Shown: positions 34,808 through 45,123, counted from the stretch's first letter. The stretch: DNA of 64,000 nucleotides from Clostridium sp. (GCF_029258205.1 NZ_JARHZJ010000015.1:1-64000), one strand, 5' to 3'. Made by a program: numbers and translations. The notes: generated from the letters alone by a model not told the origin.

Positions 34808-35710
34808 ATGAGTACATGGTTATTTATAGATTGCTTTTTGTTAATATTAATTATATGGTGGATTTATAATTTACTTAAAGGAGAATTTTTAATTGATAAA
34901 CTAGGGGCAAAGGCGAGTTTTAGATGGTTAATTGGAGTTTTAATTATTACTATAATAGTAATGCTTATTACATTTCCTTTAGTAAAAAATACATATGAAA
35001 TAAAAAGTTTTATTAGAGATTCAAGATTAAGTAAATATATATCAAGTTATAAATTATCTGGATTTAGAAATTCTACTGTTATAGCAAAAGGTAATAAAAA
35101 TTTTGAACAGTTAGACAATGATTTAAAGTTTGAATATATGGATTCGGTTAGAAAAAATATAATTTCTATTGTTTCATCTAATTATGGAATTGGCGATGGT
35201 GGATATATAGAAATTCATGAGATGATTTCAGATATGAAAGTAGAAGTTGATGTTGGAAAAGATAAATATATAACTAAAGGAAGTGATTTAAAATTAAATG
35301 GAGAGATATTATATAAAAATGATTTAAGCCTAAGTTTTGGAGGTATTGGAGTTGATGGTGAAAAGAATTTAGAATATGTACCTATATATTTTTATATAAT
35401 GGTATTTAACAATTTAGATGAGGATTTTATAGAAAATATAAGTTTTGATCCTATTGTAAATGAAGAATTAGAAAAAAATATTTGTAAAAAAGAGGGTATA
35501 ATTTCAAGAGATCATTTAAAGAACAATTTAGATAGTAATTTAAACCCTAAAGAATCTAGTGAATATGAATATTGTATTATATTTAAAAAGAATGGTTTTA
35601 CAGAGGATGAAATTGTGAAATTGGCAAAAAAAACAAAATTTAATGTTAGTTATGTTAAATGTAATGGCAATGATAAAAAGTTTCAGCAAAAGCAATGGAG
35701 TTTAGAGTAA
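34808..35710 (+). CDS. unknown membrane-anchored protein downstream of lepB
   Basis: A 300-residue protein I do not recognise. Two hydrophobic helices lie at about 3-24 and 38-60. The remaining 240 residues are polar and Lys/Asp/Glu rich, probably extracytoplasmic and beta-rich in the middle (LNGEILYKNDLSLSFGG). Three or four cysteines are spread through the C-terminal part. There is no lipobox. It starts 24 bases after lepB with AAGGGAG, so it is probably co-expressed. Decayed hppA sequence lies right after its stop. Confidence 0.7.
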   Translation: MSTWLFIDCFLLILIIWWIYNLLKGEFLIDKLGAKASFRWLIGVLIITIIVMLITFPLVKNTYEIKSFIRDSRLSKYISSYKLSGFRNSTVIAKGNKNFEQLDNDLKFEYMDSVRKNIISIVSSNYGIGDGGYIEIHEMISDMKVEVDVGKDKYITKGSDLKLNGEILYKNDLSLSFGGIGVDGEKNLEYVPIYFYIMVFNNLDEDFIENISFDPIVNEELEKNICKKEGIISRDHLKNNLDSNLNPKESSEYEYCIIFKKNGFTEDEIVKLAKKTKFNVSYVKCNGNDKKFQQKQWSLE

Positions 35711-35730
35711 ATAGATGAACAGTATAAATA

Positions 35731-36003
35731 TGTTCAACAATAGCACTTATATTTGCTGTTTACTTAAGAAGAATAATAATCAAATGTGATGAGGGTGATA
35801 GAGATATAAAGGCTGTTGATGATAAAATCAAGAGAGGATTAAATGAATTTTTAATTAAGCAATATAAAGTATGATCTTTATTATTTTTAGAAATATTTAC
35901 TCTTTTAATGATTTTAAGTTTTATGGGTTATTTATAAATGTTTGTTACTTTTGTCTTTGTTACTGGAGGATTATTTATGTTTTAAGTGGTTATCTTTGAA
36001 TGA
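35731..36003 (+). pseudogene. hppA: remnant of membrane pyrophosphatase gene hppA (N-terminal part)
   Basis: One frame reads IALIFAVYLRRIIIK, then CDEGDRDIKAVDDKIKRG and LNEFLIKQYKV before a stop, then further hydrophobic residues and FVTFVFVTGGLF with several more stops. This is the start of a membrane-bound ion-translocating pyrophosphatase: first helix, the EG..KM..I..AI..GA.AFL..QYK segment, then a later helix ending in a GA..S-like region. At least four in-frame stops and loss of more than three quarters of the gene show it is dead. No start codon or ribosome site remains. Confidence 0.75.
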
Positions 36004-36161
36004 AGACTACTACAAATACAAATTCAAGTATATGATTTCTATTGTATTTGTAGCATTAATACTTGAAATAGGAATAATCTAATAAATACTTGAATATAAG
36101 ATAATAAATAGCTTAAAGCTATTCATCATATAGTGGTTGCTATTGTAGATACCTCTTGTGG

Positions 36162-36197
36162 CTCTAAGGTTTTTTGCTTACCTTAGAGTTTTTTTTA
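36162..36197 (+). terminator. plus-strand terminator overlapping the end of the DUF2809 gene
   Basis: CTCTAAGGT (36162-36170) pairs with ACCTTAGAG (36180-36188), followed by eight T on the plus strand. It overlaps the last codons of the minus-strand gene. It may be left over from the decayed hppA unit. Confidence 0.75.
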
Positions 36198-36559
36198 AGA
36201 GTAAGTTTATCTATGAAACAGCCAATTAATATCCCTATGGTGTAACACACTAAATCACTCCACAGGAAACCGTGTCCAAGAATTAAAGAACCAATGAGTG
36301 TAGCTCTAATATTATTAATCCACTGAGCTTGATATATTTGGCTAAATTCTATTAGAAAGGAGAAAGTAATAGCAATTAAAAAACAAATATTAGTATTTAA
36401 TTTTGGGAGTAGAAATCTAAAGCCAAAATAAACCATAGTTGCCCAAAGTATATCTCCTAAGTATGGTGCTATTGAATTAGGAATATAGTACATAAATTTT
36501 CTAGATAAAAGTCCAAGAATCATAGTTAAAATGGTTAATATAAAGTATTTTTTTCTCAT
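36164..36559 (-). CDS. DUF2809-family small membrane protein
   Basis: A 131-residue protein with four hydrophobic segments (about 5-22, 33-52, 57-75, 95-118) and a basic C-terminal tail. RKYFILTILTMILGLLSRKF, then YLGDILWATMVYFGFRFLLP and FLIEFSQIYQAQWINNIRAT match the DUF2809 pattern (VanZ-like). The function is unknown. It is monocistronic with an AAAGG site. A plus-strand terminator overlaps its 3' end. Confidence 0.82.
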   Translation of the reverse strand: MRKKYFILTILTMILGLLSRKFMYYIPNSIAPYLGDILWATMVYFGFRFLLPKLNTNICFLIAITFSFLIEFSQIYQAQWINNIRATLIGSLILGHGFLWSDLVCYTIGILIGCFIDKLTLKKNSKVSKKP

Positions 36560-36678
36560 AATTTATACCTTTCATTAAGTTATCTTAAATTATAGTTTAA
36601 TAAAAACCTTATTATTTAAATTATATCAGAGAATAAAATAAAGTTTATATTTCTAATCAAAACTATTATTTAATTAAG

Positions 36679-36727
36679 AAAAGACTGTACTAAAATTATA
36701 AAATAAAATTTTAGTACAGTCTTTTTA
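36679..36727 (-). terminator. terminator of the P-type ATPase gene
   Basis: A perfect 19-bp stem (36679-36697 with 36707-36725) with a 9-base loop, about 40 bases past the ATPase stop on the minus strand. Confidence 0.88.
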
Positions 36728-36764
36728 ATTTTAGTTATTTAGCATGGTCTATATAAAATTACAA

Positions 36765-39422
36765 TTAAGCTACTATATTTTCCTTATTTGATTCTTGAAT
36801 AGTGTTTATTTTGTTTTTGTTAAATTTTTCTCTTATAAATTTAACAGCTTGAATAACTATAAAAGTACATAATGATAATCCATATATAGTTAATAAGTTA
36901 TTAAGTGTAAGTGGAACAACTTGGAATAATCCTTGAAATACAGGTACTAAAAGAACAATATTTAATAGCACAAATCCTATACCAAAAGCAGCCCATAAAT
37001 ATTTATTAGAGAATAATTCTTTTGATAATACGTGTTTTTTAGATTTACTATTAAATCCATGAATAAGTCTTGATAAACATAAAGTAGCAAACGCCATTGT
37101 ACTTGCTAATAGAGGTCCACCTTGGTTTAATCCAATATGGAAAGCTATCATAGTAATAATAGTAATAACAACACCTTCAAATAAGACATCTGTAATGAAG
37201 TCTTTTGTTAATATAGAAGCATTAGCTTTTCTTGGCTTTTCTTTCATAACTTCTTTTTTATGAGGTTCAAGACCTAAGGCAATTGCAGGTAAACTATCAG
37301 TTAAAAGGTTTATAAATAATAAGTGTACAGCAGCAAATGGAACTGGTAATGCTAATATAGAAGCATATAATACTGATAATATACCAGCAGTATTACCAGA
37401 TAATAAGAATTTAATAGCATTTTTAATATTTGAGTAAATATTTCTACCATTTTCAATAGCTTTTACTATTGTTGCGAAGTTATCATCTGTTAATACCATA
37501 GAAGCAGCATCTTTAGCAACTTCAGATCCTGTAATTCCCATTGCAACACCTATATCAGCTTGTTTTAAAGCAGGTGCGTCATTGACACCATCACCAGTCA
37601 TGGCAACTACATTGCCTTTTTCTTGCCATGCTCTAACTATTCTTATTTTATGCTCAGGAGAAACCCTAGCATATACTGAAATGTGTTCTACCATATTTTT
37701 AAGCTCTTCGTCATTAACTTTATCTAAATCAGAACCTTCAATAGCTTCACTTTCATCTTTTAATATACCAATTTGTTTTGCTATAGCAGAAGCTGTTATT
37801 TTATGGTCACCAGTTATCATTACAGGCTTAATTCCAGCTTCTATACAAGCTTTTACTGCTTCAGCAGATTCTTCTCTTGGTGGATCCATCATTGATATAA
37901 GACCTATGAAGGTTAATTCATTTTCATCATTAAGTTTTATATTTGTTCTACTTTCAATATTTTTATATGCAAAAGATAGAACTCTAAGACCTGTTTTTGA
38001 GAATTGTTTATTAATTTCCTCTATCTTAGCTATATCTTCTTTAGTTATAGGTCTAACCCCTTCAGAAGTTTCAATTTTAGTAGATCTTTTAAGAAGAACA
38101 TCAACAGCTCCCTTAGTAGCTATAATATTTTCACCATGAATGTTATAAACAACACTCATAAGTTTTCTATCTGAATCAAATGGAATTTCACCAAGTCTCT
38201 TAAATTTATCCCTTTGAACAAGTTCATCTACTCCGTATAAATCACCTAAGTTTACAAGTGCAACCTCAGTTGGATCACCTATTTCCTTTTCGCAATCTGT
38301 AATTGCATCATTACAAAGTAAACTCATAGTTAGTAAGTCGTTATCTATTCTCTTTTCTAAGTTTAATTCATTTGAATCTATTACTTGTCCATCAACAAAA
38401 ATCTTTTTAACAGTCATTTTATTTTGAGTTAATGTACCAGTTTTATCTGAGCATATAATTGATACACTACCTAAACCTTCAACTGCTTGTAGTTTTCTTA
38501 TGATAGCATTTTCTTTAGCCAGTTTTTGAGTTCCCAAAGAAAGAACTATTGTTACTATAGAGCTTAAAGCTTCTGGTATAGCAGCTACTGCTAAGGCAAC
38601 TGCGAACATGAATGCATCTATAATAGCTTCGCCTCTATAAAGACTAAGAGCAAATACTACTGCGCATATAACAAGTATTCCAATTGCAAGTTTTTTACCA
38701 AAGTTATCTAAGTTTACTTGAAGAGGAGTTTTCTTTTCCTTAGTATCATTTAATAATTGAGCTATTTTACCTATTTCAGTATCCATACCAACGGCTGTTG
38801 CTAAAATAGTAGCTCTACCGTAAGTTACTAAGCTTCCAGAGAAGACCATATTCTTTCTATCACCAATAGGGATTTCTTCTCCTTTTATTATTTCAGATAT
38901 TTTAACTATGCTTTCAGATTCACCAGTTAATGAGCTTTCATTAACCTGTAAACTATAGTTTTCAAGTATTCTACCATCAGCAGGAACATAGTCACCAGCT
39001 TCAAGAAATATAATATCTCCAACAACTACATCCTTTGAGTCTATTTCTAATCTTTCACCATTTCTAAGCACTTTAGTAGAAGGAGAGGAGAGAGCCTTTA
39101 AGCTATTTAAAGATTGTTCAGCTTTAAGATGCTGAATTGTTCCAAGAGTAGCATTTACTATTAATACGAATATGATAACAGCTGCACTTTCAATATCTCC
39201 TAAAAACATTGAAATAGCTGCAGCACATATAAGAATTATTATTAGCATGTCCTTAAATTGATCAAGGAATACTTTGAAAGTAGATTTTTTCTTACTTTCA
39301 ACCAATTCGTTTTTACCATATTTTTCTTCCATGCTTTTAATTTGAGTATCATTTAAACCGTTCTTGTTTACCCCAAGTTCTTTAAAAAGTTCTTCTTTTG
39401 ATTTTGAATAAACTTTCTTCAT
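36765..39422 (-). CDS. P-type cation ATPase, probable Mn2+ (or Ca2+) exporter
   Basis: An 885-residue P2-type ATPase. The cytoplasmic N-terminal domain is at 1-50 and membrane pairs at about 55-95 and 243-290. The actuator TGES is at 166-169, the ion-site motif PEALSSIV at 283-290 (Ca2+ pumps have PEGLP) and the phosphorylated Asp326 is in DKTGTLT. TGD and GDGVNDAPAL hinge motifs and six C-terminal helices follow. The upstream RNA is a yybP-ykoY element, which senses Mn2+. Related lactococcal and streptococcal pumps under the same RNA export Mn2+, so Mn2+ efflux is the best inference; Ca2+ remains possible. Confidence 0.9.
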   Translation of the reverse strand: MKKVYSKSKEELFKELGVNKNGLNDTQIKSMEEKYGKNELVESKKKSTFKVFLDQFKDMLIIILICAAAISMFLGDIESAAVIIFVLIVNATLGTIQHLKAEQSLNSLKALSSPSTKVLRNGERLEIDSKDVVVGDIIFLEAGDYVPADGRILENYSLQVNESSLTGESESIVKISEIIKGEEIPIGDRKNMVFSGSLVTYGRATILATAVGMDTEIGKIAQLLNDTKEKKTPLQVNLDNFGKKLAIGILVICAVVFALSLYRGEAIIDAFMFAVALAVAAIPEALSSIVTIVLSLGTQKLAKENAIIRKLQAVEGLGSVSIICSDKTGTLTQNKMTVKKIFVDGQVIDSNELNLEKRIDNDLLTMSLLCNDAITDCEKEIGDPTEVALVNLGDLYGVDELVQRDKFKRLGEIPFDSDRKLMSVVYNIHGENIIATKGAVDVLLKRSTKIETSEGVRPITKEDIAKIEEINKQFSKTGLRVLSFAYKNIESRTNIKLNDENELTFIGLISMMDPPREESAEAVKACIEAGIKPVMITGDHKITASAIAKQIGILKDESEAIEGSDLDKVNDEELKNMVEHISVYARVSPEHKIRIVRAWQEKGNVVAMTGDGVNDAPALKQADIGVAMGITGSEVAKDAASMVLTDDNFATIVKAIENGRNIYSNIKNAIKFLLSGNTAGILSVLYASILALPVPFAAVHLLFINLLTDSLPAIALGLEPHKKEVMKEKPRKANASILTKDFITDVLFEGVVITIITMIAFHIGLNQGGPLLASTMAFATLCLSRLIHGFNSKSKKHVLSKELFSNKYLWAAFGIGFVLLNIVLLVPVFQGLFQVVPLTLNNLLTIYGLSLCTFIVIQAVKFIREKFNKNKINTIQESNKENIVA

Positions 39423-39489
39423 ATTATTATTTCCTTTCTTTTTATAAATTATTGATAAGTTCTAACAAATAATATCTATGTATAGGAGG

Positions 39490-39566
39490 CAAAAAAATAA
39501 GACTCCTAATATAATCTAAGGAATAGTATATAAAATACCTTAAATTCCTTAGATTATATTAAAAGT
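39490..39566 (-). terminator. expression-platform terminator of the Mn2+ riboswitch
   Basis: A perfect 17-bp stem (39508-39524 with 39544-39560) is extended by AAGACT/AGTCTT pairing across a small bulge, with seven T following on the minus strand (39497-39490). The upstream AAGACTT is also the 3' end of the aptamer, so ligand binding should oppose the terminator. Confidence 0.85.
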
Positions 39567-39652
39567 CTTGTAACCAAATTGGTGTATAATACCAGGTAAC
39601 TTTTCGTTAACCGCGATGTTGATATTATAGCTTGCAACTACTCCCTCTTAAC
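39561..39652 (-). ncRNA. yybP-ykoY (Mn2+-sensing) riboswitch
   Basis: Read on the minus strand, the element begins with GAGGGAGTAGTTGC (39650-39635), then ATCAACATCGCGG, ACCTGGTATTATACACC and ends ACAAGACTTTT. The GGGAGTAGY start and the GCAAGACYTTT-like end are hallmarks of the yybP-ykoY class, as in Bacillus ykoY. A terminator follows directly and the P-type ATPase gene starts 140 bases downstream. Mn2+ is expected to favour read-through. The structure was judged by eye only. Confidence 0.82.
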
Positions 39653-39686
39653 ACAATAGATATTAAATATTATTAAGTTTAATATC

Positions 39687-39715
39687 ATATTATATCTGTT
39701 TGGGTTGTATGTCAA
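39687..39715 (-). promoter_or_regulatory. promoter of the Mn2+ riboswitch/ATPase unit
   Basis: On the minus strand TTGACA (39715-39710) and TAATAT (39692-39687) are spaced 17 bases, about 35 bases before the aptamer. Confidence 0.75.
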
Positions 39716-39950
39716 TAAATTTTTATTATGAAAATAATATGATTTTATTAAGAATTTGAAACTCATATTAATAAATATTATGAGTTTATATAAAGGTATG
39801 TGAATAAATACTTTAGTAATTGTGAAAAGAATAATATAGGATTGATTTCTTAGAATATTTTTATTGTAGAAGTTATATATTCTATGATAGTATGTAAAAT
39901 AAAATTATGATTTAGTGTTGTAATATATTTATTTATTGGAGGATGTGCAT

Positions 39951-40748
39951 ATGATGAATTCACATGAAATTGACTTTGAACTTTATGGAGATGATATGCA
40001 ATTTGTAGAGATTGAATTAGATCCAAGAGAAACTGTTGTTGCTGAGGCGGGAGCAATGATGATGATGGATAGTAGTATAGAAATGGAAACTATTTTTGGT
40101 GATGGAAGTAATAGCGGATCTAGTAGTTTTTTTGGCAAGCTAGGAGGGGCTGCTAAAAGAGTCTTAACAGGTGAAAGCTTATTTATGACTGCATTTACCA
40201 ATATGGGAGTAGGAAGAGAAAAAGTTGCATTTGCCTCACCATATCCAGGAAAGATAATTCCAGTAGATTTAAGAAATTATGGTGGTAAACTTATATGCCA
40301 AAAGGATGCTTTTTTATGTGCAGCTAAAGGCGTAAGTATAGGAATTGATTTTAGAAAAAAATTAGGAACTGGGTTCTTTGGTGGAGAAGGATTTATACTT
40401 CAAAAACTTGAAGGGGATGGTATGGCCTTTATTCATGCTGGTGGTACCATTGTTAGAAAGAGACTTTTACCAGGACAAAAATTAAAGGTAGATACAGGAT
40501 GTTTAGTTGCTATGACTAAAGATATAAATTATGATATAGAGTATGTTAAAGGAATAAAGAATGCTGTCTTTGGAGGAGAGGGTATTTTCTTTGCAAGTCT
40601 AGTAGGCCCAGGAGAAGTTTGGATTCAAAGTTTACCATTTAGTAGACTTGCATCTAAGGTTGTTTCATCTGCACCACAAGTTCCAGGGTCTAGAGATGTT
40701 GGAGAAGGTAGCGTATTAGGTGAGTTTGGACGACTATTCCAAGATTAG
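39951..40748 (+). CDS. AIM24/TIGR00266-family protein
   Basis: A 265-residue soluble protein. [66 protein letters not shown] and [16 protein letters not shown] are typical of the beta-rich AIM24/YdjI-like family. A Gly/Ser-rich insertion lies at about 48-58. The function in bacteria is not known. I use ATG 39951, seven bases after GGAGGA; a longer TTG start lies inside that site. It stands alone between two riboswitch-controlled genes. Confidence 0.9.
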   Translation: MMNSHEIDFELYGDDMQFVEIELDPRETVVAEAGAMMMMDSSIEMETIFGDGSNSGSSSFFGKLGGAAKRVLTGESLFMTAFTNMGVGREKVAFASPYPGKIIPVDLRNYGGKLICQKDAFLCAAKGVSIGIDFRKKLGTGFFGGEGFILQKLEGDGMAFIHAGGTIVRKRLLPGQKLKVDTGCLVAMTKDINYDIEYVKGIKNAVFGGEGIFFASLVGPGEVWIQSLPFSRLASKVVSSAPQVPGSRDVGEGSVLGEFGRLFQD

Positions 40749-40920
40749 ATTTTAGCTAAAATTATAGATAATATCTCTATTTTTACAATTATCAGAGTGA
40801 GCTTTAAAGTTTTGGCTTTTAGAAAAGGTAAATTTATTAATATTTTATTTCAAAGCTAGCATAAAATTAACAGATTTTTGAAATTTTATAGGTTCATTAA
40901 AATTTTTTTAGTGATAAAAC

Positions 40921-40949
40921 TTTACATTGAAAGAATAAGTAGTTATAAT
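40921..40949 (+). promoter_or_regulatory. promoter of the guanine riboswitch/xpt unit
   Basis: TTTACA (40921-40926) and TATAAT (40944-40949) are spaced 17 bases, about 30 bases before the aptamer. Confidence 0.8.
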
Positions 40950-40980
40950 ACTACTTAATAACTTAATATTTACTTATATA

Positions 40981-41059
40981 AGTATATCGTATATGCTCGA
41001 CGATATGGGTCGAGTGTTTCTACTAGGAGGCCGTAAACATCCTAACTACGAATATATAG
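40981..41059 (+). ncRNA. purine (guanine-type) riboswitch
   Basis: The conserved core is present: CGTATATG, GATATGGGTCGAG, GTTTCTAC, CCGTAAA and CTAACTACG, with P1 formed by TATATCG and CGAATATA. The specificity base in AACTACG is C, as in guanine-binding xpt aptamers; adenine switches have T there. Guanine binding should promote the downstream terminator and shut off xpt. Confidence 0.95.
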
Positions 41060-41093
41060 GTGATTTCTATATTTTTTTGTGAGATTATTATAT

Positions 41094-41126
41094 ATTCCTA
41101 GGCTTTTGGGCTTAGGAATTTTTTTG
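41094..41126 (+). terminator. expression-platform terminator of the guanine riboswitch
   Basis: ATTCCTAGGC (41094-41103) pairs with GCTTAGGAAT (41110-41119) through nine Watson-Crick pairs and one G-T pair, followed by seven T. Confidence 0.9.
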
Positions 41127-41304
41127 ATTTATATAAAATTATAATTTAAAATCTTTAAAAAAGCTTTCTTTTTAATATACTTTATAGAAATTATCTTTGT
41201 AGTAAGGTGGGCAATTAGATAGAGTTTCAATAAATTCAATAAGATAGTATAAATATAGTTATTTATTATAATGAAATAATTTTTATAGTAGGGGGAAAAG
41301 GAAG

Positions 41305-41877
41305 ATGGAAGCATTAAAAGAAAAGATATTAAAAGAAGGAAAAGTTAGAGAGGGAAATATACTTAAAGTTGATTGTTTTTTAAATCACCAAATGGACATA
41401 AAATTTCTTAATGAAGTTGGTAAGGAATTTAAAAAGAGATTTGAGGATGAAAAAGTAGATAAAATACTTACAATAGAAGCTTCAGGAATAGCTATTGCAG
41501 GTATAACATCACAATACTTTGATTATGTTCCAGTAGTTTTTGCTAAAAAGACTGAAAGTTTAAATTTAGATAAAGATGTTTATGAATCAAATGTACATTC
41601 ATTTACAAAGAAAAAAGATTATAAAGTTAGAGTTGGAAAACAATTTTTAAATAAAGGTGAAAGAGTTTTAATAATTGATGACTTTTTAGCTCAAGGATGT
41701 GCAACTAAAGGAATGATAGACTTAGTTGAGCAGGCTGGTGCTGAGTTAGTAGGAATAGGAATAGTTATAGAAAAGGGATTTCAAGACGGAAGAAAAGTTT
41801 TAGAAGATTTAGGCGTAAGAGTAGAATCTCTTGCAATAATAGATAAATTAGAAGACAATAAAGTTTCTTTTAAATAA
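41305..41877 (+). CDS. xpt: xanthine phosphoribosyltransferase
   Basis: A 190-residue type I phosphoribosyltransferase with the PRPP-binding motif [16 protein letters not shown] (about 123-138) and the xpt-typical start [20 protein letters not shown]. It converts xanthine and PRPP to XMP for purine salvage. Control by the upstream guanine riboswitch supports the assignment. No purine permease (pbuX) follows, unlike in Bacillus; the next gene is an unrelated transporter after a long hairpin. Confidence 0.96.
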   Translation: MEALKEKILKEGKVREGNILKVDCFLNHQMDIKFLNEVGKEFKKRFEDEKVDKILTIEASGIAIAGITSQYFDYVPVVFAKKTESLNLDKDVYESNVHSFTKKKDYKVRVGKQFLNKGERVLIIDDFLAQGCATKGMIDLVEQAGAELVGIGIVIEKGFQDGRKVLEDLGVRVESLAIIDKLEDNKVSFK

Positions 41878-41932
41878 TTATAGAAATTTTATTATATAAG
41901 TTAGTTACATAATAAATATAAAGATATTGTTT

Positions 41933-42032
41933 AAAGAAGTTGAGTAGAAAATTTTAACGAATAAAACTTATAAATAATGTGAAGTTTAATATATTCATAA
42001 GTTTTATTTGTTAGTTTTGATACAACTTCTTT
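41933..42032. repeat. long imperfect hairpin element (copy B)
   Basis: A 100-base imperfect hairpin opens AAAGAAGTTG and closes TTGATACAACTTCTTT, with AATAAAACTTATAAATA against TTCATAAGTTTTATTTGTTA further in. The right arm (TTAGTTTTGATACAAC) matches the right arm of the element at 10121-10229. The T-rich tail (CTTCTTTTTG) suggests it terminates xpt. Confidence 0.7.
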
Positions 42033-42035
42033 TTG

Positions 42036-42354
42036 TTTATAAAAATATAGTGTTTTATAAGAAGGTTTATAAAGAAAATTTAGTTTGATAGACTTGGAAT
42101 TGAATAATTATTAAAATTTCCTTTCAAAAAATGATGGTAAACTGACAACTTTAAAGAAAAGTAAAAGTTTTTAATTTTGTTTAGAATTACATTATAAGCT
42201 AATTTAAATAATTTTAAGATATAATAACTAAAGTTATATAATAGAGTAGAAAATGAAGGTTAATAAAAGAAAAATATCATTTTTGGAGCTTTTAAATTTT
42301 TTTAATAAGTATATAATAGAATTTGTATAAAAAAATAGAAAAAGAGGAATTTTA
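42036..42354. other. AT-rich stretch upstream of the DMT transporter
   Basis: About 320 bases with no credible open frame on either strand. Presumably it holds the promoter of the transporter gene; I could not pick one with confidence. Confidence 0.4.
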
Positions 42355-43296
42355 ATGAATAATAAGCAGAAGGGAATAAGTCTAGTTTTAATAGCAACAT
42401 TTTTTTGGGGCATAATGGGAATAAGTAGTAAAATCTTATATGAAGCTGGATTAAGTACAATGTTTATAGCATTTAGTAGAAGTTTTTTATCTTCTATTTG
42501 CTTTTTTATTTGGATAATAATAACTGATAGAAAAATTTTAAAGATAGATTTAAGAGGGTTAGCTATTTCAGCATTATATGGAATAGGAACTTTTGCATTA
42601 TGCTTTATTGGGTATAACTTGTCTGTAGAATATATACCTATATCTGTAGCAACAGTATTGATGTTTACTAACTCAATATGGGTAACAATCTTTGGAGTAT
42701 TATTCTTTGGCGAAAAATTCAATATGAAGAAGGGGATTGTTATTCTATTAACTTTAGTAGGATGCATAATGGTTTCAAATATGTCTTTAGGACATTTAAA
42801 CATGAGTGCAATAGGAATATGCGCTGGATTAGGGACGGGATTTTTATTTGCTTTTCAAATAATATTTCCTAAATTTTTTAGTACTTATAGAAAGGACACA
42901 TTGCTTATTTATGGTTATATATTTGCAAGTATGTTTATAGGTTTATTTATAGATTTTAAAGAGTCATTTAATATAATTAAACATGCACCTAATATTGGGA
43001 TGGTAATATTAAATATATTATCTATAGGTATTTTAAGTACATTTATATCTAATACATTCTATATAAAATCTACTGAATACATAGAGGCTAGTGTTACTAG
43101 TATATTGGCTTCTATGGAACCAGTACTATCAAGTATATTTGCTTTCTTTATTTTTGGAGAAGTATTAAATGGCAAGCAGGTTATAGGTGCTATATTAATA
43201 ATTATAGCGGCTATAATATTAGAGTTAAAATTAGATAAAGAAAGAATAAATAATATATTTAAGATTATATTTATAAAATCAAAATTAATTAGCTGA
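42355..43296 (+). CDS. EamA/DMT-superfamily transporter
   Basis: A 313-residue protein of ten predicted membrane helices arranged as two five-helix EamA repeats (about 8-140 and 152-290). The second repeat ends in the typical ASVTSILASMEPVLSSIFAFFIFGEVL segment. Members export amino acids, metabolites or drugs; the substrate is not readable. The ribosome site is AGAGGA. A minus-strand frame overlapping its 5' part is a shadow. Confidence 0.92.
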   Translation: MNNKQKGISLVLIATFFWGIMGISSKILYEAGLSTMFIAFSRSFLSSICFFIWIIITDRKILKIDLRGLAISALYGIGTFALCFIGYNLSVEYIPISVATVLMFTNSIWVTIFGVLFFGEKFNMKKGIVILLTLVGCIMVSNMSLGHLNMSAIGICAGLGTGFLFAFQIIFPKFFSTYRKDTLLIYGYIFASMFIGLFIDFKESFNIIKHAPNIGMVILNILSIGILSTFISNTFYIKSTEYIEASVTSILASMEPVLSSIFAFFIFGEVLNGKQVIGAILIIIAAIILELKLDKERINNIFKIIFIKSKLIS

Positions 43297-43384
43297 TAAG
43301 GTATAATACCATAATTCTGACTATTATAGTAAGCTTATTAAGTATGTAAATATCATTTCATATCATTCCTTTGCAAAAAAACAT

Positions 43385-43472
43385 TTAAGAGTTTCTTTTC
43401 TTCTGTATTTTGATGCAAAACTATATGATATTTACAATTGCATTTTGTATGTGCTGAACTGTTTGTATCCAT
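43385..43472 (-). pseudogene. tnpA: truncated, frameshifted IS200/IS605-type tnpA
   Basis: From ATG 43472 on the minus strand the protein begins MDTNSSAHTKCNCKYHIV, the start of IS200-type transposases (HTKWNCKYHIVFAPKYRRK). A one-base loss in a T run then shifts the frame: the next frame continues FASKYRRKE. The reading frame is lost and the rest of the gene, including HUH and the catalytic Tyr, is missing. A GGAGG ribosome site lies in the adjoining hairpin arm. Confidence 0.85.
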
Positions 43473-43474
43473 TT

Positions 43475-43600
43475 AAAAACCTCCTTTTGTTACGAAAATT
43501 GGTTGCAAACCTATTTTCATTTTAACAAAAGGAGGTTTTTCTTACATCGCTAAAGCTCTTCTGAACACACTCGCATAGCTAATGGTTTTCTCTACACAAA
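43475..43600 (-). mobile_element. left end of an IS200-type insertion sequence
   Basis: A perfect 18-bp stem (43475-43492 with 43523-43540) with a further inner stem encloses the tnpA ribosome site, as in IS200, where this hairpin limits translation. Beyond it (43541 to about 43600) lies another imperfect hairpin region like an IS200 left end. The outer boundary is approximate. The right end is missing. Confidence 0.7.
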
Positions 43601-43638
43601 AAGTAAGTTACTCTAATAATTTCCTCTTAATTACTTAA

Positions 43639-45081
<1,443 letters not shown>

Positions 45082-45123
45082 CTATATAAAGTAGAGTATA
45101 TAATTTATATACTCTAAAATTTT

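Noticed and set aside
37582-38139. 185-codon plus-strand open frame inside the P-type ATPase gene
   Set aside because: It is antisense to conserved ATPase motifs, has no ribosome site and a Ser/Leu-rich shadow-like composition.
39936-39953. Upstream TTG start for the AIM24 gene
   Set aside because: The TTG lies within the GGAGGA ribosome site that serves ATG 39951.
42234-42803. 189-codon minus-strand open frame over the DMT transporter start
   Set aside because: It overlaps a well-supported transporter on the other strand, lacks a ribosome site, and its composition is that of an antisense shadow.
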